From contig JALHQH010000039.1 of NCBI GenBank assembly GCA_022842065.1, positions 1 to 26,660 of the forward strand: a stretch of DNA of 26,660 bases. The letters are read 5' to 3'. Every line of letters begins with the position of its first letter. Position 1 is the first letter of the stretch. The position numbers and the translations under genes were made by a program. Positions 16,945 through 25,214 of the stretch are shown here, in pieces. Below the pieces are notes generated by a model. It did no database searches. It had not been told where the DNA came from and saw only the letters and a program-made list of their open reading frames with translations. This stretch comes from Caldilineaceae bacterium (GTDB lineage: Bacteria > Chloroflexota > Anaerolineae > Caldilineales > Caldilineaceae).

Positions 16945-17003
16945 GGACTTACGCAGCACCCTCTGGCTTCGACACGCTCAGCCGCCGGGTGCTGCGTAAG
17001 TCC
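16945..17003. repeat. MITE-like inverted repeat
   Basis: Perfect 17-bp inverted arms GGACTTACGCAGCACCC (16945-16961) and 16987-17003 enclose 25 bp. The centre contains GGCTTCGACACGCTCAGCC, a sequence type found in widespread bacterial intergenic repeats. GGACTTACGCA ends resemble terminal repeats of transposable elements I have met in cyanobacteria and Chloroflexota. No target-site duplication is obvious. Confidence 0.75.
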
Positions 17004-17076
17004 TATGATGGATTGGAACGATAGGTTGGCATCGTGGCTGCCTACGTGTGATTTGTTCGAGCGCTAAAGATCGCGT

Positions 17077-19740
17077 ATGATGAAACTTATGAACCTTAAA
17101 CAACCTGTCGTGCCTAAGCCGCGACTTCAATTGTGGGGGGTGCTCTTTACCCTGGCGCTCGCGTTAACGGGCTGCTGGGGTGATGATGCTGCTGAGGCAC
17201 AAGCACCCACTGCCGCGCTGGCTGCGCAATCCCAGCCGCCGGCGCAAGTTTTGCAACCAACTTATACGCCCACCGCGGTTGCCGCCAATGGCGAGCCGAT
17301 TCGTCAGACCTTGGTGGCAACGCACACCCTGCTGCCGCCGGCTACGCACACCCTGCTTCCGACCCCAACCCCGCGGACATCACCCACGGCGACCTTACTA
17401 CCGCCGCAACAGTTGGCCCTGGCGCGCCAACTATACCGGGTGGGTGATTATGCCGCAGCCCGCGCTCTGTTGACCGGCCTGCTGACGACCGCCGCACTTG
17501 ACGCCACCCAAGCCAATGAAGTGCGCACCCTCTTGGCGCGTACCTATCTGGCCGAGGCTGCCCCGGCCGAAGCGCTCCCGATCCTCAACAGCTTGACCTT
17601 AACGACTGTCCCCAGCCAGAGTGTAAACAGCGCGCATGTGAGTGGCCTCATTTCGACCACGGCCGGCATTACGTTGGCGACGGTGGCCGACGCCAGGGCA
17701 CAGGCCGATTTTTTACGGGCGGTTGCCCTCAATGCGGTGGGTGAACAAAGCCAGGCCATCGCTGCGTACTGGCGTTTTCTGGAAACCTATCCATGGATGG
17801 CTGAATTTGTGCAGCCGCGCATTGCCACTGCCTATCTGGCGCTGGGCGATAGCGATGGTGCCGCCACCGCCTATCGGCGCGCCGCCGATGCCGCAACTGA
17901 TCGGGTGGCCAAGGCGCGCCTGCTCGAAGTGCTGGGCAGCACCTATGCCGGTGCTGGTCGCTATACCCAAGCGGTGCAGGCCTACGATGAGATCCTGGCC
18001 CTGGCGCAAAACCCCGGCTACCGGGCGGAGATCCAATTGCTGGCCGGGCAGGCCCTAGCCAGTGGCGGCGAGCTTACCAACGCCATTGCGCGCTGGCGGG
18101 CCGCCACCGAAGAGGCCCCCGCCAGCGGTGCCGCCTATCGCGCCCTGGTCGAGCTGGTAAACCGTGAGATTCCCTTTGACCTCTACCAACGTGGCTACAT
18201 CGACTTGCAAGCCGGCGCGCTCTTGCCGGCGATCAGCGCCTATCAGGCCTATATCGACAGTGTTGACCCAACCGACAGCCGGGTGGGGGTGGCCTGGCAG
18301 GAGATGGGGCAGGCCTATCTTCTGGCCGAAAATTATGCCTTGGCGATCGAAACCCTGGATCGGGTGATTACTAACTATCCCACTTGCACTTGTATTGGCC
18401 AGGCCTGGCTCGATAAGGCCGCGGCGCAGTTGGCGCAAAGTGATGTGGTCGGGGCGCGGCGTACTTATCGCACCTTTGCCCGCGAATATCCAGACCATGC
18501 ACTAGCGGCTGAGGGGTTGTGGCGCAGTGGCTTGCAGGCTGTGCGCGCCGGCGAGCAGATCGAGGCGGCCCAGGATTTTCTGACCTTGGCCGATGCCTTC
18601 CCCACCAGTGACCGTGCCCCGTTGGCCCTCTATCTAGTCGGGTTGGGTGCCTACCAGCGGGGGTTATCCGATCAAGCCGTGGCGCTCTTTACCCGGCTCC
18701 AGCAGGATTATCCGGACTATAACTGGCCGGCGGTAAGTTACTGGCTGGGGCGGACGCAGCTGGCGGCTGGTAATGCGACTGCGGCGCGCCAAAGCTGGCG
18801 TGATCTGGTCGAACGCGCCCCCGATATCTACTATGGCGTCCTGGCGGCTTATGCGTTGCGCGAAACACCGTTGGTCTCCGGTAATTTTCTCAACGGCATG
18901 TCCACGGTGAGTGGCCCGGCCGGAACCCTGGCGGGCGATGATGGCAGCCAATCGTTTGCCGAGCAATGGCTGACGGCATGGCGGGCAGTACCGGGGGGCA
19001 GTTGGTCTGTGCTACCGGCGGCGGTGGCGAATGATATTGACCTGGCGATTGGGGCGCTGCTACTCCAACTGGATCAACGGGCCGAGGGGTTGGCAGCGCT
19101 GGAGCGGGTCTACCTGCGTCACCGGGATGATCCCCAGTCGCTCTATGCGATGAGCTTGACCTTTGAACAGCTGGGGGCCTACCGTCTTAGCCTGATTACG
19201 ATGGCTCGGCTGCTTGAATTCAGTCCGGCCAACCTGGTGGAGGACGCGCCGATCTTTCTGCAAAAGCGCTCCTACCCGCAGCCCTTTGATGATCTGATCA
19301 CTGCGGAAGCGCAGGCCAACAAAATTAACCCATTGCTCTACTTCAGCCTGATCCGTCAGGAAAGTCTCTTTGAGGAGGGGGCCTATTCCTCCGCGGCCGC
19401 GCAGGGGCTGGCCCAGATTATCCCTGATACGGGCCACTGGGTGGCGACCCAACTTGGTCACCCCGAATATAGCAACGAGATGATCTACCGCCCGCATATC
19501 AATCTGAAATTTGGGGCTTATTACCTGGCTTGGGCCCGCAACTATCTGGATGGTAATATCGTCTCTGCCTTGGTCGGCTATAATGCCGGCCCTGGTAACG
19601 CCGAGTATTGGCGCGAAGTGGCTGGGGCCGATGATCCACTCTTTGTTGAGCTCCTGACGGTCACCGAGCCGCGCATCTATGTGCAATCGATTACCACCGG
19701 GCTTTATCACTACACCCGGCTCTATGGGCGTGGCGGTTAG
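17077..19740 (+). CDS. Lipoprotein lytic transglycosylase with TPR-like repeats and SLT domain
   Basis: An 887-residue protein that should cleave peptidoglycan glycan strands outside the cytoplasmic membrane. The N-terminus has a hydrophobic segment ending ALTGC (Cys33), a lipobox. A Pro/Thr/Ala-rich linker (about 40-108) leads to some 500 residues of TPR-like helical repeats with Ala/Tyr-rich pairs, as in the ring-forming part of Slt70. The C-terminal SLT domain is clear: SLIRQESLF with catalytic E762, then SSAAAQGLAQIIPDTG, and VGYNAGPGNAEYW. Start candidates are ATGs at 17077, 17080 and 17089, with no strong Shine-Dalgarno for any. It lies in the same direction as the PBP, but a terminator and a MITE separate them, so co-transcription is unlikely despite the shared pathway. 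Confidence 0.92.
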   Translation: MMKLMNLKQPVVPKPRLQLWGVLFTLALALTGCWGDDAAEAQAPTAALAAQSQPPAQVLQPTYTPTAVAANGEPIRQTLVATHTLLPPATHTLLPTPTPRTSPTATLLPPQQLALARQLYRVGDYAAARALLTGLLTTAALDATQANEVRTLLARTYLAEAAPAEALPILNSLTLTTVPSQSVNSAHVSGLISTTAGITLATVADARAQADFLRAVALNAVGEQSQAIAAYWRFLETYPWMAEFVQPRIATAYLALGDSDGAATAYRRAADAATDRVAKARLLEVLGSTYAGAGRYTQAVQAYDEILALAQNPGYRAEIQLLAGQALASGGELTNAIARWRAATEEAPASGAAYRALVELVNREIPFDLYQRGYIDLQAGALLPAISAYQAYIDSVDPTDSRVGVAWQEMGQAYLLAENYALAIETLDRVITNYPTCTCIGQAWLDKAAAQLAQSDVVGARRTYRTFAREYPDHALAAEGLWRSGLQAVRAGEQIEAAQDFLTLADAFPTSDRAPLALYLVGLGAYQRGLSDQAVALFTRLQQDYPDYNWPAVSYWLGRTQLAAGNATAARQSWRDLVERAPDIYYGVLAAYALRETPLVSGNFLNGMSTVSGPAGTLAGDDGSQSFAEQWLTAWRAVPGGSWSVLPAAVANDIDLAIGALLLQLDQRAEGLAALERVYLRHRDDPQSLYAMSLTFEQLGAYRLSLITMARLLEFSPANLVEDAPIFLQKRSYPQPFDDLITAEAQANKINPLLYFSLIRQESLFEEGAYSSAAAQGLAQIIPDTGHWVATQLGHPEYSNEMIYRPHINLKFGAYYLAWARNYLDGNIVSALVGYNAGPGNAEYWREVAGADDPLFVELLTVTEPRIYVQSITTGLYHYTRLYGRGG

Positions 19741-19779
19741 CAATTGCGCAATTTCTCTCTATATGGTGTGCCGCGTAAT

Positions 19780-19807
19780 TTGCCCATCGCTGTGCTTGCA
19801 CTATACT
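19780..19807 (+). promoter_or_regulatory. Candidate promoter of the rmd-gmd pair
   Basis: TTGCCC (19780-19785) and TATACT (19802-19807) are spaced 16 bp apart, 73 bp upstream of the GTG start. Plausible but not decisive. Confidence 0.5.
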
Positions 19808-19879
19808 ATAGCACGGTCAATTTGTTGCCTTCCATGGGATCTACATCCCTTCCATCACTGTTCAGGCAAAGGACAAGCT

Positions 19880-20842
19880 GTGCGCGCACTTGTAACGGGG
19901 ATTGCCGGTTTTGCTGGTAGCCATCTGGCCCGCTATCTGCTCGAAACCACCGACATTGAGATTCACGGCGTGATCCATCGCCATGAACGGCGGATTCAAC
20001 AGTTGCGCAATGATCTGCAGCTTCACCGCGGTGATCTGCGCAACGCGCTGTGGGTCAGTGAATTGGTGCAAGCGGTGCAACCGGATGTGATGTTTCACCT
20101 GGCCGCTTGGAGCGACGTGGGCGGTAGTTGGCAGCAGCCTTGGACAACCTATGAGCTCAATATTCAATGTCAGCTCCATTTGCTCGAAGCGCTGCGTCGT
20201 TGGGCCCCGGCTTGTCGGACGCTTGTCGTGACCTCCAACGAGGTCTATGGCCTGGTCCAGCCCACCGATCTGCCGATCAACGAAGAAACGCCCTTCCGGC
20301 CCAATAATCCCTATGGGGTGAGCAAAATCGCACAGGATATGATGGCACTCCAATATTGGTACAGCCATCAGCTGCCGACCATTCGGGTGCGCAGCTTTAA
20401 CCATATTGGGCCGGATCAGGCCGATGACTTTGTCGCCAGCGCATTTGCGCGCCAGATCGCCGAGATCGAGCTGGGCTTGCGTCCACCCCAGGTGGCGGTG
20501 GGCAATCTGGACGCCGCACGGGATTTCACCGATGTACGCGATGTGGTTCGCGCCTATTGTCTGTTGGTGGCAAGTGGCCAGGGTGGGGAAGTCTATAATA
20601 TTGGCAGCGGGTGCCACTACACCATTCGTCAAGTCCTCGACCTGCTCTTGGCGCAAAGCACCGTGCCCGTCGAGGTGGTCATCGATCCGACCCGCCTGCG
20701 CCCGAGCGATGTCCCCATCAGTATTTGTGATAACCGGAAACTGGTGGCGACCACTGGCTGGCAGCCACAAATTCGGCTGGAACAGTCACTGCGCGATTTA
20801 ATCGATTACTGGCGAGTAAATCTTGCCACTGCAAAAACATAA
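19880..20842 (+). CDS. rmd: NAD(P)-dependent SDR epimerase/reductase, likely GDP-6-deoxy-4-keto-mannose reductase (Rmd-like)
   Basis: A 320-residue extended short-chain dehydrogenase. The Rossmann motif TGIAGFAGSH starts near residue 6. The active site is SNEVYG (S119) with Y145-GVS-K149. The C-terminal RPSDVPISICDNRKLVATTGWQP closely resembles GDP-4-keto-6-deoxymannose reductases. Together with the downstream GMD it would make GDP-D-rhamnose or a related GDP-6-deoxyhexose for surface polysaccharide. The open frame continues upstream into the transglycosylase gene, but I chose the GTG at 19880: AAAGGA lies six bases before it, and the protein then begins VRALVTG as homologues do. The exact stereochemistry of the product cannot be read from sequence, so the symbol is tentative. 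Confidence 0.8.
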   Translation: MRALVTGIAGFAGSHLARYLLETTDIEIHGVIHRHERRIQQLRNDLQLHRGDLRNALWVSELVQAVQPDVMFHLAAWSDVGGSWQQPWTTYELNIQCQLHLLEALRRWAPACRTLVVTSNEVYGLVQPTDLPINEETPFRPNNPYGVSKIAQDMMALQYWYSHQLPTIRVRSFNHIGPDQADDFVASAFARQIAEIELGLRPPQVAVGNLDAARDFTDVRDVVRAYCLLVASGQGGEVYNIGSGCHYTIRQVLDLLLAQSTVPVEVVIDPTRLRPSDVPISICDNRKLVATTGWQPQIRLEQSLRDLIDYWRVNLATAKT

Positions 20843-20872
20843 AAACCTAGAACGCTATAATGGAGGAAAAGG

Positions 20873-21835
20873 ATGCCAACGGCATTGATTACAGGGGTAA
20901 CAGGGCAGGATGGCAGCTATTTGGCTGAGTTTTTGTTAGAACAGGGGTACCGGGTGATCGGCATGGTGCGCCGCACCAGTACCTTGAAGTTTGAGCGCAT
21001 CCACCACATCCAGGATCAGATTGAGATTGTCCAGGGTGACCTGCTCGATCAGATGAGTCTGATCGGCCTTTTACAAGAATACGAGCCGGATGAAGTTTAC
21101 AACCTTGCTGCCCAAAGTTTTGTTCCGACCAGCTTTACCCAGCCGGTGCTCACCGGCGAATTTACTGCCTTAGGCGTTACTCGGATCTTGGAAGCAGTCC
21201 GCTATGTGGATCCAAAAATTCGGTTTTATCAGGCTAGCAGTAGCGAAATGTTTGGTAAGGTAATGGAAGTGCCCCAGCGTGAGAGCACGCCCCTTTACCC
21301 CCGCAGCCCCTATGGCGTCGCCAAGGTCTATGGCCATTGGATCACGATCAACTACCGTGAGAGCTATAATCTCTTTGGTTGTTCCGGGATTCTCTTTAAC
21401 CATGAAAGCCCACGGCGCGGGTTGGAGTTTGTCACCCACAAAATTACCAATGCCGCCGCAAAGATCAAATTGGGGCTGGCTTCCGAACTGCGCCTGGGCA
21501 ATCTGGATGCGCGCCGCGACTGGGGTTATGCCAAGGACTATGTACGCGCAATGTGGCTGATGTTACAACACGAGGTGCCCGACGATTATGTCGTGGCCAC
21601 CGGCGAGACGCACAGCGTTGAGGAATTTGTCCAAGAGACGTTTGCCTACCTCGACCTTGATTGGAAAGAATTCGTAGTCCAGGATGAACGCTACTACCGG
21701 CCTGCCGAGGTTGATCTGTTGGTCGGTGACCCCAGCAAGGCCGGCCGCGTTCTGGGTTGGGAACCGAGTGTCGATTTCCGTGGTCTGGTCCATCTGATGG
21801 TGGATGCCGATCTGGCTGAATTGCAGAACAGCTGA
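20873..21835 (+). CDS. gmd: GDP-mannose 4,6-dehydratase
   Basis: A 320-residue enzyme converting GDP-D-mannose to GDP-4-keto-6-deoxymannose, the common precursor of GDP-rhamnose, fucose and relatives. [11 protein letters not shown] (7-17) binds [15 protein letters not shown], a GMD hallmark, follows. The active site has SSSE (S124-E125 region), Y147 and K151. [16 protein letters not shown] and [17 protein letters not shown] are also typical. It is slightly shorter than the E. coli protein (373), as are many bacterial forms. A strong GGAGG plus purine-rich stretch precedes the ATG, 30 bp after rmd, indicating an operon. Confidence 0.95.
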   Translation: MPTALITGVTGQDGSYLAEFLLEQGYRVIGMVRRTSTLKFERIHHIQDQIEIVQGDLLDQMSLIGLLQEYEPDEVYNLAAQSFVPTSFTQPVLTGEFTALGVTRILEAVRYVDPKIRFYQASSSEMFGKVMEVPQRESTPLYPRSPYGVAKVYGHWITINYRESYNLFGCSGILFNHESPRRGLEFVTHKITNAAAKIKLGLASELRLGNLDARRDWGYAKDYVRAMWLMLQHEVPDDYVVATGETHSVEEFVQETFAYLDLDWKEFVVQDERYYRPAEVDLLVGDPSKAGRVLGWEPSVDFRGLVHLMVDADLAELQNS

Positions 21836-21866
21836 CCCGGCCTTGTGCGTGCAACTGGAGCTTGTA

Positions 21867-23054
21867 ATGAATATTTTGGCATTGCAATGTGGCGGGCCTA
21901 CCCCTGTCTTCAACGCCACATTGGCGGCCATGGTCGCGACAACCCAAGCCTATATGGGGATCCGGCACTTTTGGGGTAGTCGGCTTGGCTGGCAGGGCCT
22001 GGCGACCGGCGATTGGGTTGCGCTTGGTGATCTCTCCTTTGATGACCTGGCGCAGCTTTCACAACAGCCGGGGGCTGCCCTGGGCAGTGGCCGCTATCCC
22101 TTGCGCGATGATCTGCTGCCTCAAGTCATGACACAGCTACAAAAACAGCAGATCAACGCGGTGCTGGCGATTGGTGGTAACGGCACCATGCTAGCGGCCC
22201 ACAAGCTCTTGACGTATGCCGACGCGGTCCATTACACCGTCGATGGCATGCCTTTACGGGTCGTTGGGGTCCCCAAAACCGTTGATAATGATCTGGCCGG
22301 TACGGACGTAGCGCCCGGCTATGGCAGTGCGGCGCGCTGGGTGGCGCAAACGGTGCGTGACATTGCCTTGGATTTGCAGGCCATGCGCAACTTCGACGAT
22401 GTCACGGTGGTCGAAATCATGGGGCGTCATGCCGGCTGGTTAACTGCGGCGGCCGCGCTGGCGCGTGGCCGCGATCAGGATGCCCCTCACCTGATTCTGC
22501 TGCCTGAACTGGGGCTGGATGAGGATCACTTTTTGCAGCGCGTCCAGGCGATCCACGCGCGCAAAGGGATCTGTCTGGTCGTCGCTGCGGAAGGGGTGCG
22601 CGATCGGGAAGGCAACTTTTTGGCCGAGAAGCTGGGCACAACCGAGCGTGACGCCATGGGGAACCGTCTGTTGGGGCTGGCGCCTGGGGTGGCCCCCTAT
22701 CTGGCCAACTTGGTCCGCCAAAAGCTGGACCTTCGTTGCCGGCGTATCTGCCCGGATGTGATCCAACGTTCTAGCAGTCTGCTGGTCAGCGAAAGTGATC
22801 GCTCGCTGGCCACCCAAGTGGGCGAAGCCGCGGTGGCCGCGGTGGTGCAAGGTGTTTCTGGGGTCATGATCGCGCTGGCGCGTCAGGGCAATAGTTGGCA
22901 GGCTTATCCTGTTGGCCTGGAAACTGTGGTCGGCCAAGAGCGGCTGCTACCGCCAGCCTTCTATGCCGACTGTACCTATGATGTCAGCGATGACTTTCGA
23001 GCCTATGCCGCCCCGCTGATTGGCGAATTACAGACCGGGGCCGTTTTGTTGTAG
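21867..23054 (+). CDS. Phosphofructokinase-family protein (PfkA superfamily, atypical)
   Basis: A 395-residue member of the ATP/PPi-phosphofructokinase superfamily, which phosphorylates fructose 6-phosphate in glycolysis. Conserved features are PKTVDND (136-142, with the catalytic Asp140), MGRHAGWLTAA, the LLPE segment and VIQRSS. The Lys in PKT is typical of PPi-dependent and some atypical ATP-dependent enzymes; Gly106 is more like ATP forms, where PPi enzymes usually have Asp. GGNGT has Asn105 where the family normally has the Mg-binding Asp (GGDGS/T), so phosphoryl donor and activity are uncertain. The start ATG at 21867 follows GGAG; the frame extends to 21804 without support. It lies 31 bp after gmd and could be co-transcribed. 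Confidence 0.85.
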   Translation: MNILALQCGGPTPVFNATLAAMVATTQAYMGIRHFWGSRLGWQGLATGDWVALGDLSFDDLAQLSQQPGAALGSGRYPLRDDLLPQVMTQLQKQQINAVLAIGGNGTMLAAHKLLTYADAVHYTVDGMPLRVVGVPKTVDNDLAGTDVAPGYGSAARWVAQTVRDIALDLQAMRNFDDVTVVEIMGRHAGWLTAAAALARGRDQDAPHLILLPELGLDEDHFLQRVQAIHARKGICLVVAAEGVRDREGNFLAEKLGTTERDAMGNRLLGLAPGVAPYLANLVRQKLDLRCRRICPDVIQRSSSLLVSESDRSLATQVGEAAVAAVVQGVSGVMIALARQGNSWQAYPVGLETVVGQERLLPPAFYADCTYDVSDDFRAYAAPLIGELQTGAVLL

Positions 23055-23090
23055 GGTGATAGGGGCGCTTGGCTTGCTGGGTGCCGCTGG

Positions 23091-24011
23091 TTAAGCGGCT
23101 GTGCCCAAGCGGCGACGGAGACGCCAAAGCCGAACGGTGCCCAACAAGTGGATGGCCCCCAAGATTGCCCAACTGATGAGGCGTGGATAGTGGGCAAAGA
23201 GGTGTTTACGATAAAAGCGGGCCATGGCTTCGGTGGAGAGTTTGGTCACGCGCAATTTTGTCGCCGCGGAGGCACTGGAGAGATCACTGGTCTGTTTGCG
23301 TACCCCGACACTTGCTCCTTTGTAGTGCAGCACGGTAAATTGCGGCAAATACATCACCGCATAGCCGGCGGCTTTCATTCGATAACAGAGATCCACATCC
23401 TCGCCATAGAGAAAGAAATCCTCGTCCCAGCCACCGATTTTTTCCAGCATGGCCCGCCGTATCAACATAAAATGGGAGATACAGAGGTCAATCGCGTGGG
23501 GTTCGTCCAGCTTTTGGCCCCCTAGAAAATATTGGTTGAAGCGCGGCGAATGGGGGAAGAGTTTGTTAAGGCCACTAAAATGGGTCAGCGAGGCCCACGG
23601 CGTCGGAAAGCCCCGGTGCGCGTCCATGTCGAGCGTGCCATCGCGTAGGCGCAACTGCGCTGTGGCAATTCCCACCTGTTGATGGGCGACCAGATAGTCA
23701 ACCAGACCCGGCAGCGCGCCCGGCTGGGGGAACGCATCTGCCCCCAAGTAGAGCAAAAAGTCGCTGCGCGTCGCCTGCAAAGCCAGATTGGAGGCGACGG
23801 TCAAGCCGCGGTTTTCGGCCAGCGCCATCAGGTGAACCGTTGGAAAATTGGCCTGCACCAGCGCCGCCGAGCCATCGTTCGACGCGTTATCAACTACGAT
23901 GATCTGGTCGATCAGCGCTGGTGTTTCCGGCAATGTGAGCAGATGGTTCAGGCAATCCTGTAACAAGCCGGCTGTGTTGAAGTTGATAATCGCAATGGTT
24001 AAGAGTGGCAT
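23091..24011 (-). CDS. Family 2 glycosyltransferase
   Basis: A 306-residue GT-A fold enzyme, probably a rhamnosyltransferase-like (WbbL-type) transferase building surface polysaccharide. IAIINFN starts near residue 6, VVDNASNDGS (D41) binds the nucleotide sugar, and the usual LNPD segment is replaced by LGAD (D92 retained). GGWDEDFFLYGEDVDLCYRMKAAG (193-216) is the acceptor/catalytic region. A hydrophobic stretch at about 279-293 near a basic C-terminus may attach it to the membrane. It converges on the phosphofructokinase gene with a 36-bp gap and lies near rmd-gmd, so a GDP-6-deoxyhexose donor is possible, but that is inference. No Shine-Dalgarno is visible before the ATG. Confidence 0.88.
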   Translation of the reverse strand: MPLLTIAIINFNTAGLLQDCLNHLLTLPETPALIDQIIVVDNASNDGSAALVQANFPTVHLMALAENRGLTVASNLALQATRSDFLLYLGADAFPQPGALPGLVDYLVAHQQVGIATAQLRLRDGTLDMDAHRGFPTPWASLTHFSGLNKLFPHSPRFNQYFLGGQKLDEPHAIDLCISHFMLIRRAMLEKIGGWDEDFFLYGEDVDLCYRMKAAGYAVMYLPQFTVLHYKGASVGVRKQTSDLSSASAATKLRVTKLSTEAMARFYRKHLFAHYPRLISWAILGAIHLLGTVRLWRLRRRLGTAA

Positions 24012-24132
24012 GATGATGTGCGCAAGTGGATCGATTTACCCTGTGTTGGGGTACGAACTAGCGTGTCCTATAAGTATCCAGCAAAGCGACGGGGCCGCCA
24101 CGCCGGTGCGCCCCAAGGGCCCCCGAACCACC

Positions 24133-24211
24133 GGCTGATAAACAAAGCTGCGCTGAAGCGCACTAAGCTCACCGTACCCCAGTGCGCTTCAGCGTACTTT
24201 GCCTATCAGCC
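24133..24211. repeat. Long imperfect inverted repeat
   Basis: Arms 24133-24164 and 24181-24211 pair over about 30 positions with a few mismatches and one bulge; the inner 14 bp (CGCTGAAGCGCACT) are perfect. The loop is 16 nt. It lies between the GT2 gene (divergent start side) and the end of the PEP-hydrolase-like gene, and could be a REP/MITE-type element. Confidence 0.75.
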
Positions 24212-24218
24212 ACAGGGC

Positions 24219-24248
24219 TTCAGCCTGTGGCACTTCAGCCTGTGGCAC
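24219..24248. repeat. 15-bp tandem duplication reaching into a gene end
   Basis: TTCAGCCTGTGGCAC occurs twice in tandem (24219-24233 and 24234-24248). The second copy supplies the stop codon and last residues of the downstream-ending gene on the minus strand. The first copy also forms a small hairpin with CCACAGG at 24210-24216. Confidence 0.8.
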
Positions 24249-25080
24249 TACGGAAGCGAATCGCTTTGAACTCGCGCGCTTGGTTCTCAATCGCCGGCTC
24301 GGTGGCCAGCCGCTCAATGCTTGAGGCCCCAAAGAAGCCGCCGATGCCCTCGGTGTGATCAAGAATATATTGGGCATCCTGTGGCTCCGCGATCGGCCCG
24401 CCGTGACAGAGCACGAGGATTTCTGGGTTGACCTTGACCGCCGCGTCACGCATGGCCTGTACCCGTGTGGCCGCTTCGGCCAGGGTGAGCGCCGTGTCCG
24501 CCCCAATCGAGCCTTTGGTCGTTAACCCCATGTGGGGCACCAGGACATCCGCGCCCGCGGCGGCCATCGCGGCGGCCTCATCGGGGTTGAAGACATAGGG
24601 ACAGGTGAGCAGATCAAGTTCCCGTGCCTGGCGGACAAGGTCAATTTCCAGGCCATAACCCATCCCGGTCTCCTCCAAGTTGGTGCGGAAGAGGCCATCG
24701 ATCAGCCCGACGGTGGGAAAATTCTGGATGCCGTCAAAGCCCATGGCCTGGATCTGGCGCAGGAAGGCAGGCATCAGCCGGAATGGATCCGTGCCGCAGA
24801 CCCCCGCCAATACCGGCGTATTTTTCACGACCGGCAGTACTTCACTGGCCATATCAACCACAATCGCATTGGCATCGCCATAGGGCATCATGCCCGCCAG
24901 GCTACCACGCCCGGCCATGCGATAGCGGCCCGAGTTGTAGATAATAATCAGATCAACCCCGCCGCGTTCACAAAATTTGGCGGAAATGCCGGTACCGGCC
25001 CCCGCCCCGATAATTGGTTTCCCCGCAGCCACACTCTGGCGCAGGCGGCGTAAGGATTCTTGTCTTGGAATAAAAGGCAT
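24235..25080 (-). CDS. Phosphoenolpyruvate hydrolase-like TIM-barrel protein (Tm-1 C-terminal half)
   Basis: A 281-residue protein of the PEP-hydrolase-like family, a TIM barrel related to isocitrate lyase/PEP mutase enzymes. [13 protein letters not shown] (23-35), [27 protein letters not shown] (45-71), [37 protein letters not shown] and LCHGGPI are the conserved blocks. The biochemical reaction of bacterial members is poorly defined, so PEP hydrolysis is a family name, not a demonstrated activity. AAAGGAG six bases before the ATG supports the start. The upstream gene is the UPF0261/Tm-1-like partner, in the same order as in the fused plant and fungal proteins. The last four residues (SATG) lie in a 15-bp tandem repeat, so the C-terminus is probably not conserved. 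Confidence 0.88.
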   Translation of the reverse strand: MPFIPRQESLRRLRQSVAAGKPIIGAGAGTGISAKFCERGGVDLIIIYNSGRYRMAGRGSLAGMMPYGDANAIVVDMASEVLPVVKNTPVLAGVCGTDPFRLMPAFLRQIQAMGFDGIQNFPTVGLIDGLFRTNLEETGMGYGLEIDLVRQARELDLLTCPYVFNPDEAAAMAAAGADVLVPHMGLTTKGSIGADTALTLAEAATRVQAMRDAAVKVNPEILVLCHGGPIAEPQDAQYILDHTEGIGGFFGASSIERLATEPAIENQAREFKAIRFRSATG

Positions 25081-25099
25081 GGTTTGCTCCTTTGCTTGG

Positions 25100-25202
25100 C
25101 TCGTTCCGCCGCTCTGCGGCAGAATGCCGTCTTGACGCGCTGCGTCAAGATGCAGGACGCAGCGCGTCCGCGCTGCATTCCGCCGCAGAGCGGCGGAACG
25201 AG
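25100..25202. repeat. Large hairpin element between the two Tm-1-like genes
   Basis: Arms 25100-25127 and 25175-25202 are 28 nt and match except for one G/T-type change. The interior carries two shorter hairpins (TTGACGCGCTGCGTCAA and GGACGCAGCGCGTCC). It fills most of the 134-bp gap but leaves the downstream Shine-Dalgarno untouched. It may be a mobile repeat and could also reduce or stabilise the downstream mRNA. Confidence 0.85.
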
Positions 25203-25214
25203 TGGTTCGGTTCT

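Larger units (their letters stand above)
16701..17076. other. Intergenic region between the PBP and lytic transglycosylase genes
   Basis: A 376-bp gap without a gene. It holds a TATAAT, a strong terminator, a 16-nt palindrome (CTGCCTGATCAGGCAG, 16905-16920) and a putative MITE, listed separately. No clear promoter for the downstream gene is visible; a weak TTGGCA near 17025 has no good -10. Confidence 0.6.
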
